Shown in pieces: positions 36,225 through 44,257 of a DNA stretch of 64,000 bases. Numbering within the stretch: position 1 is the stretch's first letter; the number at the start of each line of letters is the position of its first letter. Source of the stretch: Pseudomonas sp. BN411 (GTDB lineage Bacteria; Pseudomonadota; Gammaproteobacteria; Pseudomonadales; Pseudomonadaceae); assembly GCF_029871235.1 (NCBI RefSeq), contig NZ_SSOM01000032.1:24693-88692 (forward strand), written 5' to 3'. The notes beneath the pieces were generated by a model that had not been told where the DNA came from, did not search any database, and saw only the letters and a list, made by a program, of their open reading frames with translations. The position numbers and the translations under genes are program-made.

Positions 36225-36491
36225 TTAGTCCTCGATCTCCTGTTTGACCACCTTGCCGTCGACCGGGTTGAAGTAGATCTCGACCTTGCGCTTGTCCTTG
36301 TCCCAGCCGTAGATCTCGTAGCAGTTGCCGGCGGTGACCTTGAACTTCTTGATGTCGTAGCCCTGGGCCTTGAGGTCGTCCTGGAACTTGGTCTGGTCTT
36401 GCCACTGGGCCTTGTCGGCGGACGTGCATTCGGTCTTGGCAAAGGTCAGCGGGCTGACAAGGACCAGGGAAAGGAGCAGGAGCTTACGCAT
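36225..36491 (-). CDS. PepSY-domain periplasmic protein
   Basis: 88 residues with a signal peptide (1-18, TFAK) and a PepSY-like domain: DDLKAQGYDIKKFKVTAGNC, YEIYGWDKDKRKVEIYFNPV, DGKVVKQE. Two Cys may form a disulfide. ATG 36491 has GAGGT 8 nt upstream; longer in-frame starts lack a signal sequence. Co-transcribed with the cytochrome b561 gene, a frequent pairing. Confidence 0.87.
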   Translation of the reverse strand: MRKLLLLSLVLVSPLTFAKTECTSADKAQWQDQTKFQDDLKAQGYDIKKFKVTAGNCYEIYGWDKDKRKVEIYFNPVDGKVVKQEIED

Positions 36492-36611
36492 GGTATCGAC
36501 CTCGAATTTTGCGTTGTATGGCGAAAGGCAATGCAAGGGTTTCTCATTCACTGCCATGACGATGGAGAGTAGGTCAGGCCTTGGCGGCTGTCATATGTCG
36601 GTCCGCCGATC

Positions 36612-39152
36612 TCAGCGGTGTTCGACAGCGAATTGTCCCCGACCTGCGTGTTTGGCCCGATAGCAAGCTGTATCAGCCTGTTTCAGAAGCTCTGCAGGCT
36701 GCGCGTTAGCGCTGTGGATGCAGGCGATGCCGACGCTGGCACCGACGCAGAATTCCTGCCCTTCCCAGGTCAGCACCAGGCCCTGGATCTGCGCGATGAG
36801 CCGCGCCGCCAGCATTTCCGCCTGGGGCAGCGGGCAACTGCGCAGGATCAGCGCGAACTCGTCGCCGCCCAGCCGCGCAAGTTGATCACCGGCCCGCACC
36901 TGGGCCTGCATCAGCCTGGCGAGCTGGCGCAGCAGTTCATCCCCGGCGGCGTGGCCGGCACTGTCGTTGACCTGTTTGAAGCGGTCCAGGTCGATGAAGC
37001 AGAGCACGCTGTTGCCGTCGTTCTGCAGTACGTCGCGGCAGCTTTCGGCCAGGGCGTCCTCGAAGGCCGAACGGTTCAGCAGTCCGGTCAACGCATCGTG
37101 GGTGGCGGCATAGCGCAGGTGTTTCTGCATGGCCCGTGCTTCGCTGACGTCGGTAAGCACCAGCACGCTGCCCAGCAGGGTGCCGTCACCCGCGCGCATG
37201 GGCGCGGCCTGGCCACGCAGTGCGATGGTGCCGCCGGCCGGATGGCGCAGCGAGGCCAGCCCCTGGAGGCTGGCGGCACTGCCCTGCTCCAGGCAGTCGC
37301 GCACCGGGTTGGGTACCAGACGGCCATCTTCGCCTTCCAGCAGCAGCACCTGTTCGATGGGCAGGCCCTGGGCCTCGTCGCTGCGCCAGCCGCTGAGGCG
37401 CTCGGCCACCGGGTTGAGGAAGCTGACCCGACCCTCAAGGTCGGTGGTGATGACGCCGTCACCGATGGCATCGAGGGTCACCTGCAGGCGTTCACGCTCG
37501 TCGCGCAAGCGCTCGGCGAGCTGGCGCAATTCACTGACGTCCCAGTTGGTGCCGACCATGCGCAGCGGTCGTCCCTGGGCATCGCAGACCAGCCGGGCGT
37601 GGCCCTTGAGCACGCGCTGGTCACCGTCGCCGCGACGGATTCGGAATTCGATGTCCAGGCGCCGACTACCCTCCCGGGCGGCCAGCACTTCGCGCTCGGC
37701 ACGGGCGGCGTCATCCGGATGCAGGTGGGCGCGCCAGTCGGCGTAAGAGAGTTCGCCACCCGCCGTACGGCCGTAGAGGCGGTACATGCCTTCATCCCAG
37801 AGCAGGCGGTCGCTGGCCAGGTCCCACTCCCAGACGCCGACACCACTGGCCTCGGTGGCCACCGAGTAGCGCCGCGCCAATACCGCTTCACGTTCTTCGG
37901 CACGTTTGCGGCGGTCGATGTCTTCAATCTGGGAGATGAAATACAGCGGCTCTCCCTCGTGGTCGCGCACCAGCGACACCGCCAGCAGGCCCCAAATCTC
38001 CCGCCCGCTCTTATGCAGGTAGCGCTTTTCCAGGCGGTAGCTGTGGCGGCGCCCAGCGATGATTTCCCGCACCAGTTCGAGATCGCCAGCGAGGTCGTCC
38101 GGGTGGGTGACATCCTGGAAGTTCAGGGCCGACAGCTCTTCTTCGTCGTACCCGAGCATCTCGCAGAGTGCATGGTTGACCCGTTGCCAGCGGCCATCCA
38201 GCCCCACCAAAGCCATGCCGATGGCGGAGTGATCCATGGCGTCGCGAAAGCGCGTTTCACTGGCCGCCAGTTCGCGGCGACGCTTGCGCAGTTGCTCCAC
38301 GGCCGAGGCCAGCAGCAGGGCTGGCAGCAACGCCAGCAGCAGCGGCAGGTAGATCAGCAGGTCGCGCCAGCCCTTCTCCAGATCCGGCGTTTCGAGCAGG
38401 CCGAGGGCGATGATCATCCCCCCGCTCACCGAAGCCAGCGCCACCAGCAGTGCAGTGCTGGCGAAGGTCAGGCGGACCGCCGCAATCATCAGCGGCAGGG
38501 CCAGGTAGACGAAGGGGAACGGCAACAGCAGCAAGGCGAAGGGCGTGCCCAGCAACACCAAGCCGCCATAGAGCAACAGTTCGCGCCGACGCCGTTCACC
38601 GAGGAATTCCCACCAGCCCTGCTGGCGCATCCACACGGCCAGGGGCAGCACCGAGACGGCACCGAGCATGGCGCCCTCGACCCAGTACATCCAGCCACGC
38701 TCGAAGGAGCCCACTCCCTGCCAGGCGAGGATGCTCGCCCCCAGGCTGGCACTGGCCAGCGGAGGCAACAGGGCACCGAAGAAGATGAACTGGAGGAAGG
38801 CACCCGGGCTTTCGTTCATCCGCAATGCGGCGCCACTGACCCGCAGCAGGGCAGCCGCGAGGATGACCTCCAGCAGATTCGGCGGAACGAAGCTGGCCGC
38901 CAGGGCAAGGGCATCGCCGAAGGCCAGGTTGGCCAGCAGATCGGCCAGCATCGCGGCCGCCAGCAGGGCCGGCCAGCGGCGCAGGGGCTGGTCCCAGAGC
39001 AGCGCCACGGCGAAGGCGTTGGCATACCAGAGGGTGGCGATACTGCCGGGCTGGCGCGACAGCCAGACGGCTCCCATGGCCAGCAACAGGTAGCCGGAGA
39101 ACACCAGCAGCAGGGTTGGCAGGAGGCTTCCAGGCTCGCGGATGCGCGGCAT
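36612..39152 (-). CDS. MASE1-PAS-PAS-PAS-GGDEF diguanylate cyclase
   Basis: 846 residues. N-terminal MASE1 membrane sensor with about eight helices (10-290), then three PAS modules (about 300-420, 425-545 and 550-670; e.g. DGRWQRVNHALCEMLGYDEE, HPDDAARAEREVLA, TTDLEGRVSFLNPVAERLSG) and a C-terminal GGDEF domain. The catalytic site ARLGGDEFALI is intact and RAGD five residues before it is an RxxD inhibitory site. No EAL domain. It should make cyclic di-GMP in response to an unknown signal. ATG 39152 has GGAG 9 nt upstream. Monocistronic. Confidence 0.92.
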   Translation of the reverse strand: MPRIREPGSLLPTLLLVFSGYLLLAMGAVWLSRQPGSIATLWYANAFAVALLWDQPLRRWPALLAAAMLADLLANLAFGDALALAASFVPPNLLEVILAAALLRVSGAALRMNESPGAFLQFIFFGALLPPLASASLGASILAWQGVGSFERGWMYWVEGAMLGAVSVLPLAVWMRQQGWWEFLGERRRRELLLYGGLVLLGTPFALLLLPFPFVYLALPLMIAAVRLTFASTALLVALASVSGGMIIALGLLETPDLEKGWRDLLIYLPLLLALLPALLLASAVEQLRKRRRELAASETRFRDAMDHSAIGMALVGLDGRWQRVNHALCEMLGYDEEELSALNFQDVTHPDDLAGDLELVREIIAGRRHSYRLEKRYLHKSGREIWGLLAVSLVRDHEGEPLYFISQIEDIDRRKRAEEREAVLARRYSVATEASGVGVWEWDLASDRLLWDEGMYRLYGRTAGGELSYADWRAHLHPDDAARAEREVLAAREGSRRLDIEFRIRRGDGDQRVLKGHARLVCDAQGRPLRMVGTNWDVSELRQLAERLRDERERLQVTLDAIGDGVITTDLEGRVSFLNPVAERLSGWRSDEAQGLPIEQVLLLEGEDGRLVPNPVRDCLEQGSAASLQGLASLRHPAGGTIALRGQAAPMRAGDGTLLGSVLVLTDVSEARAMQKHLRYAATHDALTGLLNRSAFEDALAESCRDVLQNDGNSVLCFIDLDRFKQVNDSAGHAAGDELLRQLARLMQAQVRAGDQLARLGGDEFALILRSCPLPQAEMLAARLIAQIQGLVLTWEGQEFCVGASVGIACIHSANAQPAELLKQADTACYRAKHAGRGQFAVEHR

Positions 39153-39322
39153 CAGTCGAGTCTCCAACGGCTTGCGCCGGGCACGGGCCCGGCAGGGATC
39201 AGGCAGGTCGGGGTCAGGTCAGCCACGGGAACCTCCATGCGGCCACGGCTTATCCAGACGATAGCGGAACCTGGGTTACGAGCAATTCGATGCTCAGACG
39301 CCGACCTGCCCGTGGCCGACAC

Positions 39323-40237
39323 TCAACGCCAGGGCGCGCCGACGAGCAGCGTGGCACAACGCGCCTGGACGAACTCGCGGAGCAGACGCACGGGCTTGCT
39401 GAGCTGGGCGCGATGGGCACAGATCAGGTTCAGCGGCGTGGCCTGGCCGAGGTACTGCGGCAGCACCAGCTCCAGGCGCCCGGCGCGGACGTCTTCGGCC
39501 ACGTCCAGCCAGGACTTGTAGATGATCCCCTGCCCCGCCAGCGCCCAGCGCCGCACCACATCGGCATCGTCGCAGACGCGGTTGCCGGTCACTGCCACCA
39601 CGAATTCGCGCCGGCCCTCGCTGAAGGTCCAGCGGTCGTGGACACGTCCCCCAAGCTGATAGAGCAGGCAGTTGTGGCCGGTCAGCGCTTCGGGTTGGCG
39701 CGGACGCCCGTGAGCTTCCAGATACGCCGGCGCGGCGCAGAGCACGCGACGGTTGCCGGGCACCAGGGGCAGCGCCACCAGGCTGGAGTCTTCCGGCTCG
39801 CCGTAGCGGATGGCGATGTCCACCGCCTGGCGGAACAGGTCGGCGACACGGTCGCTGAGGTGCAGGCGGATGCCCAGGCGCGGGTGTTCGTGCTGGAACT
39901 CGTCCAGCCAGGGCAGCAGCACATTGCGGCCAAAATCCGACGGGGCGGAAAGCTGCAGCACGCCGGCGATGTCCTCACGGCCGCCGACCAATTGCCGCTG
40001 CCCCTCGGCGAGGCTCTCCAGGGCATTGCGCGCATGGGCCAGGAATTGCTCGCCTTCCGGGGTCAGGCGCAGACTGCGGGTGGAGCGCGCGAACAGGCGG
40101 GTGTCGAGCTGCTGCTCCAGGCGCTTGAGCGCGGCGCTGGCCACGGCGGGCGAGACGTCACGCTTGCGGGCGGCGGCCGAGAGGCTACCGTGGTCAGCGG
40201 TGCTGACAAACAGGGCGAGATCGTCGAGGCGCAGCAT
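39323..40237 (-). CDS. LysR-type transcriptional regulator
   Basis: 304 residues. HTH at about 5-60 (FVSTADHGSLSAAARKRDVS, PAVASAALKRLEQQL) and LysR ligand domain in the CrgA/AaeR-like group (LRLTPEGEQFLAHA, LQLSAPSDFGRNVLLPWLDE, VDIAIRYGEPEDSSLVALPL). ATG 40237 has GGAG 8 nt upstream. Divergent from the oxidoreductase at 40339, its probable target. Confidence 0.9.
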   Translation of the reverse strand: MLRLDDLALFVSTADHGSLSAAARKRDVSPAVASAALKRLEQQLDTRLFARSTRSLRLTPEGEQFLAHARNALESLAEGQRQLVGGREDIAGVLQLSAPSDFGRNVLLPWLDEFQHEHPRLGIRLHLSDRVADLFRQAVDIAIRYGEPEDSSLVALPLVPGNRRVLCAAPAYLEAHGRPRQPEALTGHNCLLYQLGGRVHDRWTFSEGRREFVVAVTGNRVCDDADVVRRWALAGQGIIYKSWLDVAEDVRAGRLELVLPQYLGQATPLNLICAHRAQLSKPVRLLREFVQARCATLLVGAPWR

Positions 40238-40338
40238 TTTCAAAGCTCCATTGAAAGACTGTCGTTTTCTAGCCGATTTTTCTTGTTTGCGGAATAACCG
40301 AACATGGGGCCCATCCAGCCCTTACGCGGAGAATCCCG

Positions 40339-41352
40339 ATGAAAGCCGTCGCCTACTTCCAGAACCTTCCCATCGATAACCCCGAGTCCCTGCAGGACAT
40401 CGTGCTGCCTGAGCCACAACCAGGCCCCCGCGATCTGCTGGTGGAAGTCCGTGCCATTTCGGTGAACCCGGTGGATACCAAGATCCGTCGCAACGCCGCA
40501 CCGGAAGCCGGCCAGCCCAAGGTGCTGGGCTGGGACGTGGCGGGCGTGGTGAAGGCGGTGGGCAGCGAGGTAACCCTGTTCCAGCCCGGCGACCGGGTGT
40601 TCTACGCCGGCGATCTGACCCGTCCGGGCGGCAATGCCGAGCTCCACCGGGTCGACGAGCGCATCGTCGGCCACATGCCCAGAAGCCTGGACTTCGCCCA
40701 GGCCGCCGCCCTGCCGTTGACCTCCATCACCGCCTGGGAGCTGTTGTTCGATCGCCTGCAGATCGCCGAAGGCAAGGCCGACCAGGGCCAGAGCCTGCTG
40801 GTGGTGGGCGCTGCCGGCGGCGTGGGCTCGATCCTCGTGCAACTCGCCCGCCAGCTCACCGGCCTGACGGTGATCGGCACCGCCTCGCGCCCGGAAACCC
40901 AGGCCTGGGTCCGCGAACTGGGCGCCCACCATGTGCTGGACCACAGCAAGCCGCTGGCCGAAGAACTGCGCCGTGCCGGCCTTTCCCAGGTCACGCATGT
41001 CGCCAGCCTGACCCAGACGGATCAGCACCTGGACCAACTGGTGGAAGCCCTGGCGCCCCAGGGCCGCCTCGGCCTGATCGACGACCCCGCCTCGCTGGAC
41101 GTGGCCAAGCTCAAGCGCAAGAGCCTGTCGCTGCACTGGGAGTTCATGTACACCCGGTCGATGTTCCAGACACCGGACATCCTCGAACAGCACCGCCTGC
41201 TGGAGCGGGTCAGCCAGCTGATCGACGCCGGCGTACTGAAAACCACGGTGGGCGAGCACTTCGGCGCCATCAACGCCGCCAACCTGCGTCGCGCCCACGC
41301 CCTGCTGGAAAGCGGCAAGGCCAAGGGCAAGATCGTGCTCGAAGGGTTCTGA
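40339..41352 (+). CDS. Zinc-type alcohol dehydrogenase-like quinone oxidoreductase
   Basis: 337 residues, MDR superfamily, ZADH/YhdH-like. N-terminal GroES fold (ISVNPVDTKIRR, VLGWDVAGVVKAVGSEV, FQPGDRVFYAG) and NADPH-binding VVGAAGGVGSILVQLARQLT. The zinc ligands are absent, so it is a zinc-independent quinone or enone reductase. Divergent from its LysR neighbour. Confidence 0.88.
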   Translation: MKAVAYFQNLPIDNPESLQDIVLPEPQPGPRDLLVEVRAISVNPVDTKIRRNAAPEAGQPKVLGWDVAGVVKAVGSEVTLFQPGDRVFYAGDLTRPGGNAELHRVDERIVGHMPRSLDFAQAAALPLTSITAWELLFDRLQIAEGKADQGQSLLVVGAAGGVGSILVQLARQLTGLTVIGTASRPETQAWVRELGAHHVLDHSKPLAEELRRAGLSQVTHVASLTQTDQHLDQLVEALAPQGRLGLIDDPASLDVAKLKRKSLSLHWEFMYTRSMFQTPDILEQHRLLERVSQLIDAGVLKTTVGEHFGAINAANLRRAHALLESGKAKGKIVLEGF

Positions 41353-41361
41353 GCCGTTCTT

Positions 41362-41425
41362 TGTAGGAGCGAGCTTGCTCGCGAAAATTTGTGCTCGGAC
41401 TACGCGAGCAAGCTCGCTCCTACAA
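41362..41425. repeat. TGTAGGAGCGAGCTTGCTCGCG inverted repeat
   Basis: TGTAGGAGCGAGCTTGCTCG...CGAGCAAGCTCGCTCCTACA: a 64-bp palindromic REP pair. A diverged copy is at 52749-52798. Confidence 0.88.
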
Positions 41426-41576
41426 TTGGCGCAACGATTTCGTGGATGAGAAGACACTGACCGGCGAGCAGATGCGCTGGCGAACGGTCCGGTACGTGAG
41501 TGCGAAGAGACTAGACTTTTCTCGTCTCGCCAGCGGCCGGCTGCGCCGCATCGACCTTTCTCCGCCGGGGTTCAGG

Positions 41577-42590
41577 ATGCATCCCACCCTCGCCCGACCC
41601 GTCATTCACGCGGGCCTCTACCTGCTGTGCGCAGGCGCCTGGCTCCTGGCCTGGGGGACAGGACCGCTCGGCACCTTCGGACTCATCCTGCTCACCACCC
41701 TGCTGATCTTCTTCCTCGAACGCCGCCATCGCCTGGGACGCGAGCGATTGCGCCAAGGCCTGCGACGCACCAACCTGCAATTGGAACAGGCACAGCGCGA
41801 CGCCATCCTCGGCAACTGGGAATATGACCGCGGTTTCTCCTGGAGCCCCGGCGCCCAGCGCATCCTCGGCTGCGCTGGCGAAGACAACGTCGACGGCCTG
41901 CTCAATCGCGTTCACCCGGCCGACCGCAGCGGCGTGCAGCGTGCACTGGAATCGCTGATCCTCCACGGTGTCGCACTGACAGTGAACGCGCGCCTGAACC
42001 TGCCCAGCGACCAGCAACCGATCTGGCTGGCCCTGCGCGGCGAAGCCCAACCCGACGGTCGCGCCTTCGGCACGGTACAGGACATCAGCACCCAAAAGCG
42101 CGACGAGGAAGCATTGCGCGCCAGCGAGCTGCGCTTTCGCCAGCTGTTCGAGCAGACCCCGCGCATCGCCGTGCAGGGCTATGACCGCCAGCGCCGGGTG
42201 ATCTACTGGAACCGCGCCAGTGAGCAGCTCTACGGCTACACGGTGGACCAGGCCATGGGGCGGTATCTGGAGGAATTGATCATCCCGCCGGCCATGCGCG
42301 ACCAGGTGATTGCCGACATCAACAACTGGCTGATCGGCGGTACGGCTATCCCCGCCAGCGAGCTGACCCTGCAACGCCGCGACGGCAGCCCGGTGACGGT
42401 GTTCTCCAGCCACCTGCTGCTGCGCAACCTGCACAACCAATTGGAGCTCTACTGCGTGGACATTGATTTCAGCGCCCTGAAGTCCGCGCGGGACGCGCTT
42501 CGACAGAGCGAGAATCGTTACCAGGCGTTGCTGGAAAGCATCGGCCGGCGCACTCCCGAAGGCCAATCAAGCAGCGGGGAACAACGCTAG
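41577..42590 (+). CDS. Membrane protein with PAS domains but no output domain
   Basis: 337 residues. Two helices (about 10-45), a coiled stretch, a PAS-like region (about 75-185; RVHPADRSGVQRALESL, GTVQDISTQKRDEEALRASE) and a second PAS (about 195-315; GYDRQRRVIYWNRASEQLYG). After SENRYQALLES, which looks like the start of a further PAS, the protein stops with a short polar tail. No kinase or GGDEF follows. It may be a truncated sensor or a signal adaptor. The start is uncertain: the ATG at 41577 gives an N-terminal membrane anchor, while the frame is open from 41391 through a repeat. Confidence 0.65.
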   Translation: MHPTLARPVIHAGLYLLCAGAWLLAWGTGPLGTFGLILLTTLLIFFLERRHRLGRERLRQGLRRTNLQLEQAQRDAILGNWEYDRGFSWSPGAQRILGCAGEDNVDGLLNRVHPADRSGVQRALESLILHGVALTVNARLNLPSDQQPIWLALRGEAQPDGRAFGTVQDISTQKRDEEALRASELRFRQLFEQTPRIAVQGYDRQRRVIYWNRASEQLYGYTVDQAMGRYLEELIIPPAMRDQVIADINNWLIGGTAIPASELTLQRRDGSPVTVFSSHLLLRNLHNQLELYCVDIDFSALKSARDALRQSENRYQALLESIGRRTPEGQSSSGEQR

Positions 42591-42696
42591 GGCGGGCGGC
42601 GCCGACCACCAGTCGGCTGTTTGACGCAGGTCATTTTCTGTCATCTCGGCGGGTCTACACTCATTTTCCCCGCCACTCGAAAGGGAGATGACTGAG

Positions 42697-42876
42697 GTGA
42701 AAATTCTCGTTCGTCCGTCCACCACCCAACAGGGTTCCAGCTGGCAAGTCTGCCTTGACCAGCATGCGGTGAGTTTCCGTAGCGAGGCCGAAGCACGTCG
42801 GTTCGTCACGGTTCTCGAGGAGCGCCTGAAAGCGCCCCACGTACTGCCGGACTGGTCACGACGATTGGCGGGTTAG
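42697..42876 (+). CDS. Small hypothetical protein
   Basis: About 59 residues (VKILVRPSTTQQGSSWQVCL...). Start choice: AAGGGAG is 9 nt before a GTG at 42697, but abuts the ATG at 42688, so GTG is preferred. A beta-rich N-terminus and an amphipathic helix (SEAEARRFVTVLEERL) suggest a small alpha/beta fold. No family recognised. Its 3' end overlaps the convergent MFS gene by 4 bp. Confidence 0.6.
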   Translation: MKILVRPSTTQQGSSWQVCLDQHAVSFRSEAEARRFVTVLEERLKAPHVLPDWSRRLAG

Positions 42877-44081
42877 CCCAATGGCGCCTGACCGTTGCGG
42901 TCGAGGCGCCAGGTCACTAGCGAGCAGACGACTGCCGCGCAGCCGCACAGGCTGATGACCAGGGCCAGGGGCATGGCGCTGCCGTCGTGCAGCCCCCCCA
43001 CCAGGGCGGCGGCTCCCGCCGCCACTCCAAATTGCAGACTGCCCATCAACGCAGAGGCACTACCGGCGTTCTGGCCCTGACCGGCCATGGCGCAGGCCGA
43101 TGCGTTGGGCAGGATGCACCCCAGGCTGGCGATGCAGCCGAACAGGGGCAGCAGCAGCGGCCACAGCGATTCGGTATGCAGGCTGGACACCACCAGCAGC
43201 GCCAACGCACACACCAGGTAGATCCAGATCACCCGACGCATCCAGAAGGCCGGCCCGCGATGGCGCAGCAGGAAGGCGTTCACCTGCGCGACGAGGATGA
43301 AGCCCGCCGCATTGGAGCCGAACAACCAGCCGTAGTGTTCCGGCGGCACGCCATAGAGCTGGATGAAGACGAAGGGCGAGCCGGCGATGTAGGCGAACAT
43401 TCCGGCGATGGCGAAGCCGCCCGTCATGCCATAGGCGAGGAACTGCCAGTCGCCGAACAACCGCCGGTACTGCCCGAGGGCGCCACTCAAAGGGGCACGC
43501 GGCATGAGGCGGGACAGGGTTTCCGGCAGCCAGGCGGCAATGCCCAGCAACACCAGGGTGCTGAACAGGGTCAGCACCCAGAAGATTGATTGCCAGCCGA
43601 ACAGCTCCAGCAGCAGGCCGCCCCCCAGCGGCGCCAGAATCGGTGCCAGCCCCATCACCAGCATCAGTTGCGAGAACGCCTTGGCCGAAGCAATGGGGTC
43701 GCAGAGGTCGCGAACCACCGCCCGCGACACCACCATTCCGGCGCAGCCACCCAGGGCCTGGACGAAGCGCGCGCCAATCAGCCATTCGAGGCTGGGCGCC
43801 AGGGCGCAGGCAACCGATGCCAGGGTGAAGATGGTCACGCCCACCAGCAGCGGCGGACGGCGGCCGAAACGGTCCGCCAGCGGGCCATAGATCAGTTGAC
43901 CGAACGCCAGGCCGATGAAGTAGGAAGCGAGGGTCAGCTGCACATGCTCCACATCGGTGGCGAATGCCTTGGCCAAGGCGGGGAAGCTGGGCAGGTAGAA
44001 GTCGATGGCCATGGGGCCGAAAGCGCTGAGGGCGCCAAGGAGCAGGAGAATGCGGAAAGTCATGGTGATATCGGGCGCCAT
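42873..44081 (-). CDS. Bcr/CflA family MFS drug exporter
   Basis: 402 residues, 12 transmembrane helices. DHA1-type motifs: AIDFYLPSFPAL in helix 1, LIYGPLADRFGRRPPLLVG (loop 2-3 motif A), RFVQALGGCAGMVVSRAVVR (motif B/C region). The family exports bicyclomycin, sulfonamides, chloramphenicol or cysteine; substrate here unknown. An alternative ATG at 44063 (MTFRILLLLG) is equally plausible; neither has a strong ribosome site. Confidence 0.87.
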   Translation of the reverse strand: MAPDITMTFRILLLLGALSAFGPMAIDFYLPSFPALAKAFATDVEHVQLTLASYFIGLAFGQLIYGPLADRFGRRPPLLVGVTIFTLASVACALAPSLEWLIGARFVQALGGCAGMVVSRAVVRDLCDPIASAKAFSQLMLVMGLAPILAPLGGGLLLELFGWQSIFWVLTLFSTLVLLGIAAWLPETLSRLMPRAPLSGALGQYRRLFGDWQFLAYGMTGGFAIAGMFAYIAGSPFVFIQLYGVPPEHYGWLFGSNAAGFILVAQVNAFLLRHRGPAFWMRRVIWIYLVCALALLVVSSLHTESLWPLLLPLFGCIASLGCILPNASACAMAGQGQNAGSASALMGSLQFGVAAGAAALVGGLHDGSAMPLALVISLCGCAAVVCSLVTWRLDRNGQAPLG

Positions 44082-44143
44082 CCATTGCGGATAAGCGCCA
44101 GATAGTAACAGGGGTGAATAGGACTGCGGCGGAGCGGCTTTTC

Positions 44144-44242
44144 TGTGGGGGCGAATTCATTCGCTAACCGGACCGGCAGGTCCGGCGCTGCAGTCCGAAA
44201 GTGGGCGCTGCGCGCCCATCAGCGAATGAATTCGCCCCCACA
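44144..44242. repeat. GTGGGGGCGAATTCATTCGC inverted repeat pair
   Basis: TGTGGGGGCGAATTCATTCG...GCGAATGAATTCGCCCCCAC (44144-44242): perfect terminal inverted arms around GGACCGGCAGGTCC- and GGGCGCTGCGCGCCC-type stems. Most symmetric member of the family in this window. Confidence 0.85.
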
Positions 44243-44257
44243 AGTCTCTGTAGCCGC

